Shown piece after piece: positions 54,034-62,345 of a stretch of 64,000 nt of DNA; within the stretch, counting starts at the first letter, position 1; every line of letters starts with the position of its first letter. The notes beneath the pieces were generated by a model that saw nothing but the letters and a program-made list of their open reading frames with translations, had not been told where the DNA came from and did not search any database. The stretch lies in NCBI RefSeq assembly GCF_024436055.1, contig NZ_JANFNH010000001.1, positions 1 through 64,000 of the forward strand, in the 5' to 3' direction. The position numbers were made by a program, and so were the translations under genes. This DNA is from Streptantibioticus rubrisoli (lineage in GTDB: Bacteria > Actinomycetota > Actinomycetes > Streptomycetales > Streptomycetaceae).

Positions 54034-54444
54034 TCAGCTGTCCGCTGTCTCGCGGCCCATCTGTTCCAGTGCCTGCCGCGACGCGGCACGGGCCTGCTGC
54101 AGCTTGTCGCAGCCATACCACGCCAAAGCCGCGGCGCACGTCGCGTAGACACACGTCAGGGCGGCAGCAGCCCGGTGGGCGGGCCAGCGGCGTTCGAGTG
54201 TGCGTAGCACCGTCTGGTGCGTCATCACGAGCGTGAGAACGCCGCAGGTCCCGGCCCCGGCCACGGCCGCCGAGCCCAGGCCCGCTCGGCGAACCGTGGC
54301 CACCAACTCGGCCTTGGTCTGGTCGATCTCCGCGCGGACCAACGACGCCACGTCTTGCGACAGCCGCCCAGCGGCATCGGAAAGCCCGCCCGCTGCGGTT
54401 CCGGAATCAGTCGGCGAACCCTGGTCCGGCTGCTGTTCCGTCAT
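54034..54444 (-). CDS. Putative actinobacterial holin-X (DUF1469-like) membrane protein
   Basis: This 136-residue protein begins with about 25 polar residues, then an amphipathic LSQDVASLVRAEIDQTKAELVATV, typical of the holin-X/DUF1469 family. Two membrane spans follow (GSAAVAGAGTCGVLTLVMTH and AAALTCVYATCAAALAWYG). Despite the name, these are host membrane proteins of unknown role, often near stress genes. It lies 24 bp after the hemerythrin gene, in the same operon. Confidence 0.75.
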   Translation of the reverse strand: MTEQQPDQGSPTDSGTAAGGLSDAAGRLSQDVASLVRAEIDQTKAELVATVRRAGLGSAAVAGAGTCGVLTLVMTHQTVLRTLERRWPAHRAAAALTCVYATCAAALAWYGCDKLQQARAASRQALEQMGRETADS

Positions 54445-54468
54445 CGTGTACGCCTTTCACGAAGGGGC

Positions 54469-55026
54469 TCAGTGGTGGCGGCCGGTGAGCAGGTCGCGCA
54501 CGCGGTCCACCATGCCTGCGCCGGGGGCGAAGATCTTGTTGGCGGGAGGGGTGTCGGGCGCGGACGGGTGCGGGCGGGTGGGAGCCGCTTTCTTGGCCTT
54601 GCGGATCTTCTCCCCGAGCTCGTCCAGCACCTCGGGCGCGCAGGATTCCGCCAAGAGCGCGAAGAGGCGGCCCTCCTCGTCGCGAACGTGCTCAGTCACG
54701 TCAAGCCTCAGTTTGGCGACCAAGTGGTCGAACTGATCGTCCTCGGCGGCACGGCCTTCCAGGTCCTTCAGCAGCCGCTCGATGCCCGCGTGGTCCTCGA
54801 TCTCCTTGTCCGCCAGGTCGTCACCGTCGTCCACATACCTGCGGACGACCGGGTACAGGTACTGCTCTTCGGCGACCAGGTGCCGCACCAGCGCGACCGT
54901 CAGCTCATCTACCAGTTCCCTGCGCCGGTTGTCGCCGACCGGCTGCGTCTCGATCTTGGCGAACAGATCGTCGACCTCCCGGTGGTCCGCCGTCAGCTCC
55001 GCGATGACATTGCCACCATGTCCCAT
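54469..55026 (-). CDS. Hemerythrin HHE domain protein
   Basis: This 185-residue four-helix protein has His/Glu iron-ligand positions in LTADHREVDDLFAKIE, VRHLVAEEQYLYPVVRRY, DHAGIERLLKDLEG and DVTEHVRDEEGRLFALL. These are the H...HxxxE...H...HxxxE pattern of HHE domains. The C-terminal 45 residues are a basic, proline-rich tail. It likely senses or binds oxygen, NO or iron in stress. GAGAGGAAA precedes the ATG. It is first in an operon with the holin-X-like gene. Confidence 0.88.
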   Translation of the reverse strand: MGHGGNVIAELTADHREVDDLFAKIETQPVGDNRRRELVDELTVALVRHLVAEEQYLYPVVRRYVDDGDDLADKEIEDHAGIERLLKDLEGRAAEDDQFDHLVAKLRLDVTEHVRDEEGRLFALLAESCAPEVLDELGEKIRKAKKAAPTRPHPSAPDTPPANKIFAPGAGMVDRVRDLLTGRHH

Positions 55027-55424
55027 ACCGTTTTCCTCTCCCAATTTCTCCAGCCGGGGGTGGCCGGGCCAGTTCACCGTCGCAGCACGGTTACCCGAAG
55101 CCGCCGCCGACACGCGCACATCTCCCCACAGCACGGCATTCGGACGATGCCGTCCCCGAAGCCGGTCGACTCGGCCGCTCGCTGCCGGGGACTGCCCACC
55201 CCACCGGCGTGCCACCCAAGGGCATGCTGCTGCGCGGGAGCGATGGGAGGGCGGCTCGGGCGTCGGACCCCAGGTCGGCGGTCGGACGACCGAGGCGTCG
55301 ATGCCGCGTCAACCACCGCCGCAGGCATGGTGGGAGGTCCCCAAGAGGCCAGTCCTCAACAGTCCTGTCCGCCAAGAGTTCTGTCGCCAGGAGGCCTGCC
55401 GTCACGGTTCGAGGGAATGCCGCA

Positions 55425-55438
55425 TGTGACATGTCACA
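55425..55438. promoter_or_regulatory. 14-bp palindrome upstream of the LysR gene
   Basis: TGTGACATGTCACA is perfectly symmetric and lies 60 bp before the LysR ATG, within the otherwise featureless 55027-55497 gap. The spot suits autoregulation by the LysR protein or control by a CRP-like factor. Confidence 0.5.
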
Positions 55439-55497
55439 CAAGACCGCGCGTGTTCCAGCCCTGTTGGGAACCTCCTCCCGTTCATAACATCCGCGGC

Positions 55498-56562
55498 ATG
55501 GACCTGGAGGTACGGCATCTGCGGGTGGTCTGCGCGATCGCGGAGGCCGGAAGTCTCACCCGCGCCGCGGTGTCGCTGCACATGACGCAGCCGGGGCTCA
55601 GTGCCCAGCTGCGGCGCATCGAGGTCATGCTGGGTGGGACGATCTTCGAGCGCGGGCAGGCCGGGGCGGTGCCCACGCCCTTCGGGGAACTGGTGCTCAC
55701 CCGGGCACGGGCCATCCTGCCCGGCATCGACGACCTGCTGGCCGACACCGCGCGTGCCACCCGGCCCCGAGGCGCCCCCGACCGTGTCCGACTCGGCTCG
55801 GTGGGCGCCCCCCTGCTGGCCGATCTCGTCCTGGCGGTACGGGGCGTGCTCCCCGCGGCGGAGGTGTCGACCCGATGCCAGTACTCCCCGTCGCCGCTCC
55901 TTGATGACCTGGCCGCGGGGCGCCTGGAGGCGGCCGTCGTCGGGGACAACCCCGGCCACGAACTCCCGCCGCACGCAGGCGTCGTACTGTGCCCGCTGGT
56001 CACCGAGCCCGTCTTCGCCCTGCTTCCGGGCACCCACCCGCTGGCCGCCGAGGAGGAGGTGAGCCTGAACCAACTCCTTGAGGAGGACTGGGCGATGCCG
56101 CATCCCGACAGCGACCGCACCCGGGAGTACTGGGCGACCGTCTTCGCGATGATGGGCCGCCAGCCCCACACCCCGTACGAGGCTGAGGGGCGGCAGCTCA
56201 TCGAGATCGTGCGCGCGGGGCTGGCGGTCAGCCTCTGCCAGGCCACCTTCATCGAAGTCCCCGGCATCGCGGTCCGCCCACTGGCCGGTACTCCGCTGTG
56301 GTACCGCCACGTGCTGGCCTGGCACCGCGACGGTCCGCTCGCCGTCCACGGCGACGAGATCGTCCGCAGGGTGGGCGAGGGCTATCTGGCCACCTGCGCC
56401 GCCACCCCCGCCTACGCCCGATGGCGCGAACGGCACCCCGTTCGGCGCGGCTGTCCGACCGGGTCGGCTGAGCCGAAGACGGCCACTGCACCGGCGGCAC
56501 GTCATGGCGCGCCACCGGGGGCCGGGCGTACGACCTCGCACGTCCCGAGCCGTGCCGGGTGA
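55498..56562 (+). CDS. LysR-family transcriptional regulator
   Basis: This 354-residue LTTR has the N-terminal helix-turn-helix VRHLRVVCAIAEAGSLTRAA, SLHMTQPGLSAQLRRIE (residues 5-45). A two-lobed substrate domain follows (GSVGAPLLADLVLAVRG, LEAAVVGDNPG, PLVTEPVFALLPGTHPL, IVRAGLAVSLCQATFI). The final ~45 residues are a Pro/Ala/Arg-rich extension that ordinary LTTRs lack. ATG 55498 is at the family-typical position. No divergent target gene is adjacent, because the hemerythrin operon begins about 470 bp away. Confidence 0.87.
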   Translation: MDLEVRHLRVVCAIAEAGSLTRAAVSLHMTQPGLSAQLRRIEVMLGGTIFERGQAGAVPTPFGELVLTRARAILPGIDDLLADTARATRPRGAPDRVRLGSVGAPLLADLVLAVRGVLPAAEVSTRCQYSPSPLLDDLAAGRLEAAVVGDNPGHELPPHAGVVLCPLVTEPVFALLPGTHPLAAEEEVSLNQLLEEDWAMPHPDSDRTREYWATVFAMMGRQPHTPYEAEGRQLIEIVRAGLAVSLCQATFIEVPGIAVRPLAGTPLWYRHVLAWHRDGPLAVHGDEIVRRVGEGYLATCAATPAYARWRERHPVRRGCPTGSAEPKTATAPAARHGAPPGAGRTTSHVPSRAG

Positions 56563-57238
56563 GGCTACCGCTTGGTGAGGGAAATCCCGTCCTGGAGCGT
56601 GTTGTTGCTTCTTTCGACGCTGGTCCGCACTCCTGTCGCGGGGTCGTCGAAGGACTGCCCACGGTGCGGGGCCGCCATGTCCACGGGTTGCAGCCCTGAG
56701 GCGGGGGGGCGCCGGGGTTGCCGTCAGCACTTGAGCCGCAACTGGTCCTGCGCCGCGCCCGGGTGGACCACGACCGGGGCCACCGTCGGACACAGGGCGA
56801 GCGAACAGTGGTTCACACGGGCAGGGCGTGGGCACCCGTCGAGGCGACACGGCGGGAGCTAGTCGCCTGTACGGGATGTTGACCGCGCCGATCCGAGAAC
56901 GCACCTCCTTCCGATGTGCCTTCCGTCTCGTATGAAGCATCTGTCTTCCGCGGTGCCGTGGGGGAGATGTCAAAAACCCATAACCCGGCGTTGTGGATGA
57001 CTGCGTCGACCACCCCAAGGTGGCCAGAAACGATTGACCGGGCTTCGGGGCCGGGTGACGGGGGGCGTGCGGGGGCGGTGTTCCTGCGGTTGTCGTCCGG
57101 AAGCGCTGGTTGGGGTGCGGCGGAGCCGAATTGGGGCTATGCGAGCTGTGGGGTGAGCCTCTACGCTCACCCGCGTCCTGTGGTGGCGGGAGCACCGCGT
57201 GACTCGAAACGCGCTCCGTCATGCCCAGGAGGCACTTG
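56563..57238. other. Intergenic region before the beta-propeller gene
   Basis: No gene is supported in these 676 bp. On the minus strand around 56978-57031 a short frame reads VSGHLGVVDAVIHNAGLW, similar to the NNAG region of short-chain dehydrogenases, and may be a tiny gene scrap. An AGGAGG at 57227-57232 is the ribosome site of the following gene. Confidence 0.4.
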
Positions 57239-59812
57239 ATGCTCCAACGCTCCAGCCTGCTCGTGGTCGCCGTGGCGACCGCGACGATACTCACAGGCGG
57301 CGCGGTCGGCTTTGCCGCGCCCAGACCTGACCACCCGTCTGCCGACCGTCAACTTGCCGCGCTCGGCAGGCACGTGCATCACGACAGCAGCGGTGGTATC
57401 AAGCCAGCCGAGGATGGCGGGGATCCGGACGACCCCGTCGCGGGAACCCTCCAGTTCGCCGCGGCCAGGACGGCCCCGTCCGCCACCGTCTCCGGTGCCG
57501 CGCTCGCCGAAGGAGCGGCCGAAGGCGACCGGCTGCCGGTCCGCGGCGGCAACTGGTCGGAGGTGACCAGCGGTTCGGCCAGCAGCGAGACGCCCGGCTA
57601 CGCCGACCCTTCCTTCTCCGACTACGGCTCCGGCTGGGGTCTGGTGACCGGGCGGGCGTCCGCGCTCGCCACTGACGGCCCCTGGGTGTATGCCGGGTTC
57701 GCCGACGGTGGCGTCTGGACATCGAACAACGCCGGAAAGACATGGAAGGCGGAGTTCCAGAACCAGTCCACCGAGTCGATCGGCTCACTGTGGGTGAACC
57801 CGGTCGACCACTCGTTGTGGGTCGGTACCGGTGAGGCCAACACGAGCGCCGACAACTACACCGGTCAGGGCGTCTTCCGGTCCGCCGACCACGGCCGGAC
57901 GTTCCAGCGGGTCGGTGGATCCGAGCTGCTGAACGCCCAGGTCGCCCAGTTGACGACGAACGGCACATATGTGTTCGCGGCGACCAGCCACGGCCTGTGG
58001 CGGCGACCGGTCACCAGTCGGCTGAGCCAGCCGTGGCAGTCGGTACTCAGGCCGGACCCGAATCCGGACAAGGATCCGACGCGGACCTCGATCATCTCCA
58101 GCGTCACGGTCCGACCGGGCAGTGGCGGAAACACGGTGCTGGCGGCGCTGGGTTTCCGCAACGGTACCGCTTACGACGGGCTCTACCTGTCCGCGAAGGG
58201 TGGCGCGCCTGGCTCCTTCAGGCGGATCCAGCCAGCCGGGCTGGACAATTCCGACATCGGCCGAACCAGCCTCGACTACGCCAACGACGGCAGCGCGTTG
58301 TACGCGGTGATCCAGTCACCTGCCTACTACTCCGGCAAGCGCCCCTCGCCGCTGCGATCGACCTCGCTCAAGGGCGTGTACAAGTCGGCGAGCGGTGACC
58401 CGAACGGTCCGTGGACGCTGGTCGCGGACGCGGGCACGTTGGGTGGGTCCGGGTCCGCGCAGGCGTTCCCGTCCACCTACGAGCCGGGGGTCGGCTCCTG
58501 GTACAACCAGTACGTCAAGGTTGACCCGCGTGACCCCGAGCACGTCTACGTCGGTCTTGAGGAGATCTACGAGACCCGCGACGGCGGAGCCACCTGGAAG
58601 ACCAGCGCGCCGTTCTGGAACTTCACACTTCCCTGCTACGGGACGACAACCGGCTGCCCGCCCACGGTCCACACCGACCAGCACGCCATCGCGATCAGCC
58701 GTGACGGCACCATGTACGTCGGCAGCGACGGTGGCGTCTGGTCCCGGCCGACCTCCGACGACCCAACAGCGGGTTGGAAAGACCTCAACGCCGGGTTGCA
58801 CACCCTCCAGTACTTCTACGTCGGCGCGGGTCGCGACCCCAACGGCGGCACCGCGCTGTGGGGTGGCCTGCAGGACAACGGTGGCACCCTGGTGCGCGGC
58901 AACTCCCACAAGGTGATCCAGCCGTTCGCCGGTGATGGGGGTGATGTCATCGTGGACCCGGACAACGCCGACCGAGCGGCTGCCGAATACGTCGACGGAG
59001 ACATCACGGTGACCACCGTCGGCGGTCGCTCCGACGGCAAGACACCGGCGTTCCGGGAGATCAGCCCCAGCTGCCAGATCAACAGCCCGATCGCGAGCTG
59101 TGACCCGGGCATGCAGTTCATCGCGCCGTTCGCGGCGGACAGGGCGGAGCCCAACCGCTGGGTCATCGCGGGCAGATATGTGTGGGAGACCCAGAAGGGC
59201 TTCGAGACGGTCTGCTCCAAGCAGGCGGCGGCCTGCGACTGGAAGATCGCCTACGACCTTGGCGCCACCGCCTCGACCACCGCGGTGGAGGGGAACAGGG
59301 GCGTGGACTACGTCGGTTGGTGTGGTCCGTGTCTGCCTTCGGACGAGAACGGCGGCGGCTTCAAGAACGGTATCGCCACCAACTATGGCGGCGCCTGGCA
59401 CGCCATCACCGCGCCCAACCTGCCGAACCGGTACATCACCCGGCTGGTCAGCGACCCGGCCAACCCGGCGCATGTCTACGCCGTTTACGGGGCCTACTCG
59501 CGCAAGTGGATTCCCGGCGCTGGGTCCGGGCACGTCTTCGAGTCGAAGAACGGCGGTGCGACCTGGAAGGACATCAGCGGAAACCTGCCCGACCTCCCCG
59601 CCGACGCGCTGGTCATCGCGAAGGGCCAGTTGATCCTGGCCACCGACCATCTCGTCTACACGGCAGACATCAAGAACCCAACGCGCTGGGCGCGGCTGGG
59701 CCGCGGTCTGCCCAGTTCCGTGACGACCGACATCACCCTCTACCCCTCGGGTGACACAGTGGTCGCGGCCACGCACGGCCGCGGTCTGTGGAGGCTCGAG
59801 CTCGGCAAGTGA
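57239..59812 (+). CDS. Secreted Asp-box (BNR/sortilin-like) beta-propeller protein
   Basis: This 857-residue secreted protein has a signal peptide (RSSLLVVAVATATILTGGAV, then an AxA-type site near FAAP). The rest is a series of Asp-box repeats: SNNAGKTW, SADHGRTF, TRDGGATWK, SDGGVWS and SKNGGATWK. These mark a seven-bladed or double propeller of the GH74/VPS10/sialidase superfamily. Catalytic residues of xyloglucanases or sialidases are not obvious, so it may bind or degrade an extracellular polymer. AGGAGG precedes the ATG by six bases. A 12-bp perfect-stem terminator follows at 59850. Confidence 0.85.
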   Translation: MLQRSSLLVVAVATATILTGGAVGFAAPRPDHPSADRQLAALGRHVHHDSSGGIKPAEDGGDPDDPVAGTLQFAAARTAPSATVSGAALAEGAAEGDRLPVRGGNWSEVTSGSASSETPGYADPSFSDYGSGWGLVTGRASALATDGPWVYAGFADGGVWTSNNAGKTWKAEFQNQSTESIGSLWVNPVDHSLWVGTGEANTSADNYTGQGVFRSADHGRTFQRVGGSELLNAQVAQLTTNGTYVFAATSHGLWRRPVTSRLSQPWQSVLRPDPNPDKDPTRTSIISSVTVRPGSGGNTVLAALGFRNGTAYDGLYLSAKGGAPGSFRRIQPAGLDNSDIGRTSLDYANDGSALYAVIQSPAYYSGKRPSPLRSTSLKGVYKSASGDPNGPWTLVADAGTLGGSGSAQAFPSTYEPGVGSWYNQYVKVDPRDPEHVYVGLEEIYETRDGGATWKTSAPFWNFTLPCYGTTTGCPPTVHTDQHAIAISRDGTMYVGSDGGVWSRPTSDDPTAGWKDLNAGLHTLQYFYVGAGRDPNGGTALWGGLQDNGGTLVRGNSHKVIQPFAGDGGDVIVDPDNADRAAAEYVDGDITVTTVGGRSDGKTPAFREISPSCQINSPIASCDPGMQFIAPFAADRAEPNRWVIAGRYVWETQKGFETVCSKQAAACDWKIAYDLGATASTTAVEGNRGVDYVGWCGPCLPSDENGGGFKNGIATNYGGAWHAITAPNLPNRYITRLVSDPANPAHVYAVYGAYSRKWIPGAGSGHVFESKNGGATWKDISGNLPDLPADALVIAKGQLILATDHLVYTADIKNPTRWARLGRGLPSSVTTDITLYPSGDTVVAATHGRGLWRLELGK

Positions 59813-59849
59813 CCCCGGCCGCCTGCGGATTCGGTAGGCCAACATCGGC

Positions 59850-59881
59850 TCCGGCACGCGTGCGCGCGGACGCGTGCCGGA
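59850..59881 (+). terminator. Terminator of the beta-propeller gene
   Basis: TCCGGCACGCGT (59850-59861) and ACGCGTGCCGGA (59870-59881) form a perfect 12-bp stem around an 8-nt loop, 37 bp after the stop codon. Confidence 0.8.
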
Positions 59882-59937
59882 ACTGTTCACCCAGCGGACG
59901 GCGACGTTGTCGCCGTTCGGCGAGACGATGCCGTAAG

Positions 59938-60040
59938 CGCGCGCCGCGCCCAGGTGCGGCCTCGTGGTGGGCTCAGCGTCTGCCCCGCCTCGTCGGCGCA
60001 GCAGATGAGCGCGCCGAGTTCGCCGGTGTCTTTCCACGTA
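59938..60040 (-). mobile_element. IS630-type transposase remnant
   Basis: On the minus strand a short frame reads TWKDTGELGALICCADEAG and QTLSPPRGRTWARR. This matches the second-Asp region (DEAG...P..GRTW..R) of IS630-family transposases. Sequence on both sides is out of frame or unrelated, and no terminal repeats or TA duplication are recognisable, so this is an inactive scrap. Nothing else is seen in 59882-60109. Confidence 0.55.
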
Positions 60041-60109
60041 CGCGATCCTCCACAGCGCAAGCGGTCTTGTGGTCCAGCCCCCGGATCGCGATGGCGGCGT
60101 CGGTGGCTG

Positions 60110-61111
60110 CTACCTGCTCAGTGCGTTGTTGGCGATGAGCGCGGTGGCGGTGTCGATGATGGTCTGCTCGGTGGGGCGGGGGCGCCAGCCGAGCTGGGTG
60201 CGGGCCTTGCTGCTGTCGACGAGCCTTGTGCGGCCCAGTTCGGGGCGCACCATCGCCATCTGCGGGTTCAGGTGGGCGAGGAGCTTGACGATGATGTCGG
60301 GCATGGTGCGTGTGGGCACCTTGGCTGCTTCGTCCGGGAGCTTCTCGCGCAGGATCCGGGCGATGTCCCGGTACCACCAGAAGCTGCCCGACCCGAGGAA
60401 GCGCTGGCCCGCGGCGGCTGGGCTGGTCATGGCGAGTATGTGCAGTTCGGCGATGTCGCGGACGTCGACGACGTTCCATCCGATGTTCGGCACGGCGGGA
60501 ATCTCACGGGTGAGCAGGCGGCGGATGATCTCGACCGTTCCCGGCCTGTTCGACCGGCCCAGCATGGGGCCCTGCATGAACGTCGGGAGGACGGCGGTCA
60601 GTTCGAGGCCGGTCGCGGCGGCGAGATCCCATGCGTCGCGCTCGGCGAGGATCTTGGAGTCGGGGTACGCGCGAAGCGGTGTGGCGGACGGGGCGGTTCG
60701 CACCGATTCAGTCGCGGCCGTGGCCGGGTCGCCGGTGTCGGCCGTGACGCCGGAAGAGGTGAGCACGGCACGCTTCACCCCGGCGCGGGCGGCGGCGCCC
60801 AGGACGCGGCGGGTGCCCTCGCGGGCGGTGGTGATGAGGTCCACGCCCGAGCCGAAGGGCATCGGCGAGGCGGTGTGCAGCACGTAGTCGGCACCCGCGA
60901 CCGCCTCGTCCCACCCGTCGTCGCGTAGGAGGTCAACGGCCGCGAACTCGACGGCCTCGGCCGCCAGTCCGCCTGCCTGCTCGCCGACGGCAGCGCGCAC
61001 CTGCTCTGCCTTGTCGAGGCCGCGCACGGTGGTGCGCACCCGGTAGCCGCGCTGGAGCAGGCCCGAGATCACCCAACCGGCCAGGTAACCCGTTCCGCCC
61101 GTGACAAGCAC
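60110..61111 (-). CDS. NAD(P)-dependent epimerase/dehydratase (extended SDR, reductase-like)
   Basis: This 333-residue extended SDR starts MLVTGGTGYLAGWVISGLLQ (TGGTGYLA cofactor loop). It has VLHTASPMPFG, the Ser in VLTSSGVTA and a Y-x3-K in AYPDSKILAE, as in dihydroflavonol-reductase-like enzymes. The only in-frame start is GTG 61111, with a weak ribosome site. An ATG at 61125 preceded by AAGGA is one base out of frame and would restore ADETVLVTGG if one base were added. The true start may thus be mutated. It overlaps or abuts the divergent MarR gene. Confidence 0.8.
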   Translation of the reverse strand: MLVTGGTGYLAGWVISGLLQRGYRVRTTVRGLDKAEQVRAAVGEQAGGLAAEAVEFAAVDLLRDDGWDEAVAGADYVLHTASPMPFGSGVDLITTAREGTRRVLGAAARAGVKRAVLTSSGVTADTGDPATAATESVRTAPSATPLRAYPDSKILAERDAWDLAAATGLELTAVLPTFMQGPMLGRSNRPGTVEIIRRLLTREIPAVPNIGWNVVDVRDIAELHILAMTSPAAAGQRFLGSGSFWWYRDIARILREKLPDEAAKVPTRTMPDIIVKLLAHLNPQMAMVRPELGRTRLVDSSKARTQLGWRPRPTEQTIIDTATALIANNALSR

Positions 61112-61148
61112 CGTCTCGTCGGCATGGCGGTCGATCGTCCTTGTTCTG

Positions 61149-61544
61149 GTGGAGGTGGGAAACGCGGCGGACGCGGTCGTGGCCGAGGTGCTCGGCGAGT
61201 TCGGAGTGCCAGCCTCCGTGGCTGGTGCGCTGTGGGCGCTCGCTCCGGGAACCGAGCCGCCGACGATGAGAGAAGTGGCGGCCCGGCTGCGCTGCGACCC
61301 CTCCACGGTCAGCCTCGTCGCCGACAAACTCCAGGCCACGGGACTCGTCGCCCGCCAGCCCCATCCCGCCGACGGCCGCAAGCGCACCCTGGCCCTGACC
61401 GAACGCGGGCATGAACTCTGGGACGTGCTGAGAACCCGGCTGCACGCCTCCGGCCTCTTCGCCGACCTCGACGCGGAGGAACAGGGCACCCTGCTCGCGC
61501 TGCTCACGAAAATGCGACCGCTGCAGCGGCCGTACTCAGAATGA
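61149..61544 (+). CDS. MarR-family transcriptional regulator
   Basis: This regulator of about 131 residues has a winged helix: MREVAARLRCDPSTVSLVADKLQATGLV, wing HPADGRKRTLALTERG, and flanking dimerisation helices. No start has a good Shine-Dalgarno: GTG 61149, GTG 61155 and the leaderless-type GTG 61101 (inside the divergent gene) are all possible. It is divergent from the epimerase gene, with which it shares a compressed promoter, so it probably represses it. Confidence 0.82.
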   Translation: MEVGNAADAVVAEVLGEFGVPASVAGALWALAPGTEPPTMREVAARLRCDPSTVSLVADKLQATGLVARQPHPADGRKRTLALTERGHELWDVLRTRLHASGLFADLDAEEQGTLLALLTKMRPLQRPYSE

Positions 61545-61575
61545 ACTCGCAGCGTTCCTGAGCTGGTGTCGGCCG

Positions 61576-61689
61576 TTATTCCTTGCTGGGCAGCGCGGTG
61601 CCGACCATCTTCGACACCGGCGTTCCGGTGCCCAGCGCCAGCAGCAGGCCACCGGTGGAGGCCCGCAGCCAGTCGATCAGATCGGACAT
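61576..61689 (-). CDS. 37-residue small protein downstream of the KDPG-aldolase gene
   Basis: MSDLIDWLRASTGGLLLALG begins a 37-residue protein that ends SKMVGTALPSKE. It has an acidic-basic amphipathic start and a short hydrophobic core, so it could sit at the membrane. AGGAGG lies in front of the ATG at good spacing, and the gene overlaps the end of the aldolase gene by 13 bp, both of which support real translation. No family is recognised. Confidence 0.6.
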   Translation of the reverse strand: MSDLIDWLRASTGGLLLALGTGTPVSKMVGTALPSKE

Positions 61690-62345
61690 GGCCCGTTCCT
61701 CCTGTTCCTGGCGGATCCGCGGGCCAGGGTGAACACCCTGGCCCGGCGGGTGATTTCGGCCCAGTCGCCGTCCGCCACAGCGGCCGGGGGAACGACGTCG
61801 GTTCCGGCGCACACGGCCAGCGCACCGTGGGCGAGGAACTGTGCGGCGTTCCTGCTGGTGACTCCGCCGGAGGCGATGAGCGGGGCGTCGGGAAAGGGAC
61901 CGCGAAGGTCACTGAAGTAACCGGGGCCGAAGGCCTTGGCGGGGAAGACCTTGACCGCGGCCGCACCGAGGTCGAGGGCCTCGGCCACCTCGGTGGGGGT
62001 CAGCGCGCCGAGCACGGCGGCGACTCCCGCGGTGCGGGCGGTCTCGGCGACGGCCGGGCGCAGGCCGGGCGTGACCAGGAAGAACGCCCCGGCGGCGATC
62101 GCCTGCTCGGCTTGCTCGGCGGTCAGCACGGTGCCCGCGCCGACCCGGTGTCCGGCGGCGCTTGCGTCGGCCAGGTGGCCTGGCGTTCCTGGTGTGGTGA
62201 AGGTGAACTCCGTGCGGTGGATACCGCCGGCGGCGAGCGCCTCGCAGAGCGCGGCGGCGTCGGGTATGCGCGGTGCCCTGATGACGGCGATCACCGGGTC
62301 CTCCGCCAGAGCGGCGCGCAGTTCGGTGGCTGCGGGACGGGTCAT
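61677..62345 (-). CDS. eda: KDPG/KHG aldolase (2-dehydro-3-deoxy-phosphogluconate aldolase family)
   Basis: This 222-residue class I aldolase has Glu in GGIHRTEFTF, the Schiff-base Lys in AAAVKVFPAKAFGPGYF, and the phosphate loop IASGGVTSRNAAQFLAHG. It cleaves 2-keto-3-deoxy-6-phosphogluconate or 4-hydroxy-2-oxoglutarate to pyruvate plus an aldehyde. The ATG overlaps the D-aminoacylase stop in an ATGA. The pairing suggests it handles a keto acid derived from a D-amino acid. The symbol follows the family, not proven specificity. Confidence 0.85.
   Translation of the reverse strand: MTRPAATELRAALAEDPVIAVIRAPRIPDAAALCEALAAGGIHRTEFTFTTPGTPGHLADASAAGHRVGAGTVLTAEQAEQAIAAGAFFLVTPGLRPAVAETARTAGVAAVLGALTPTEVAEALDLGAAAVKVFPAKAFGPGYFSDLRGPFPDAPLIASGGVTSRNAAQFLAHGALAVCAGTDVVPPAAVADGDWAEITRRARVFTLARGSARNRRNGPCPI

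Noticed and set aside
56978-57031. Short minus-strand frame VSGHLGVVDAVIHNAGLW resembling a short-chain dehydrogenase
   Set aside because: Fewer than 20 matching residues with no Rossmann motif or active site nearby; chance similarity is possible.
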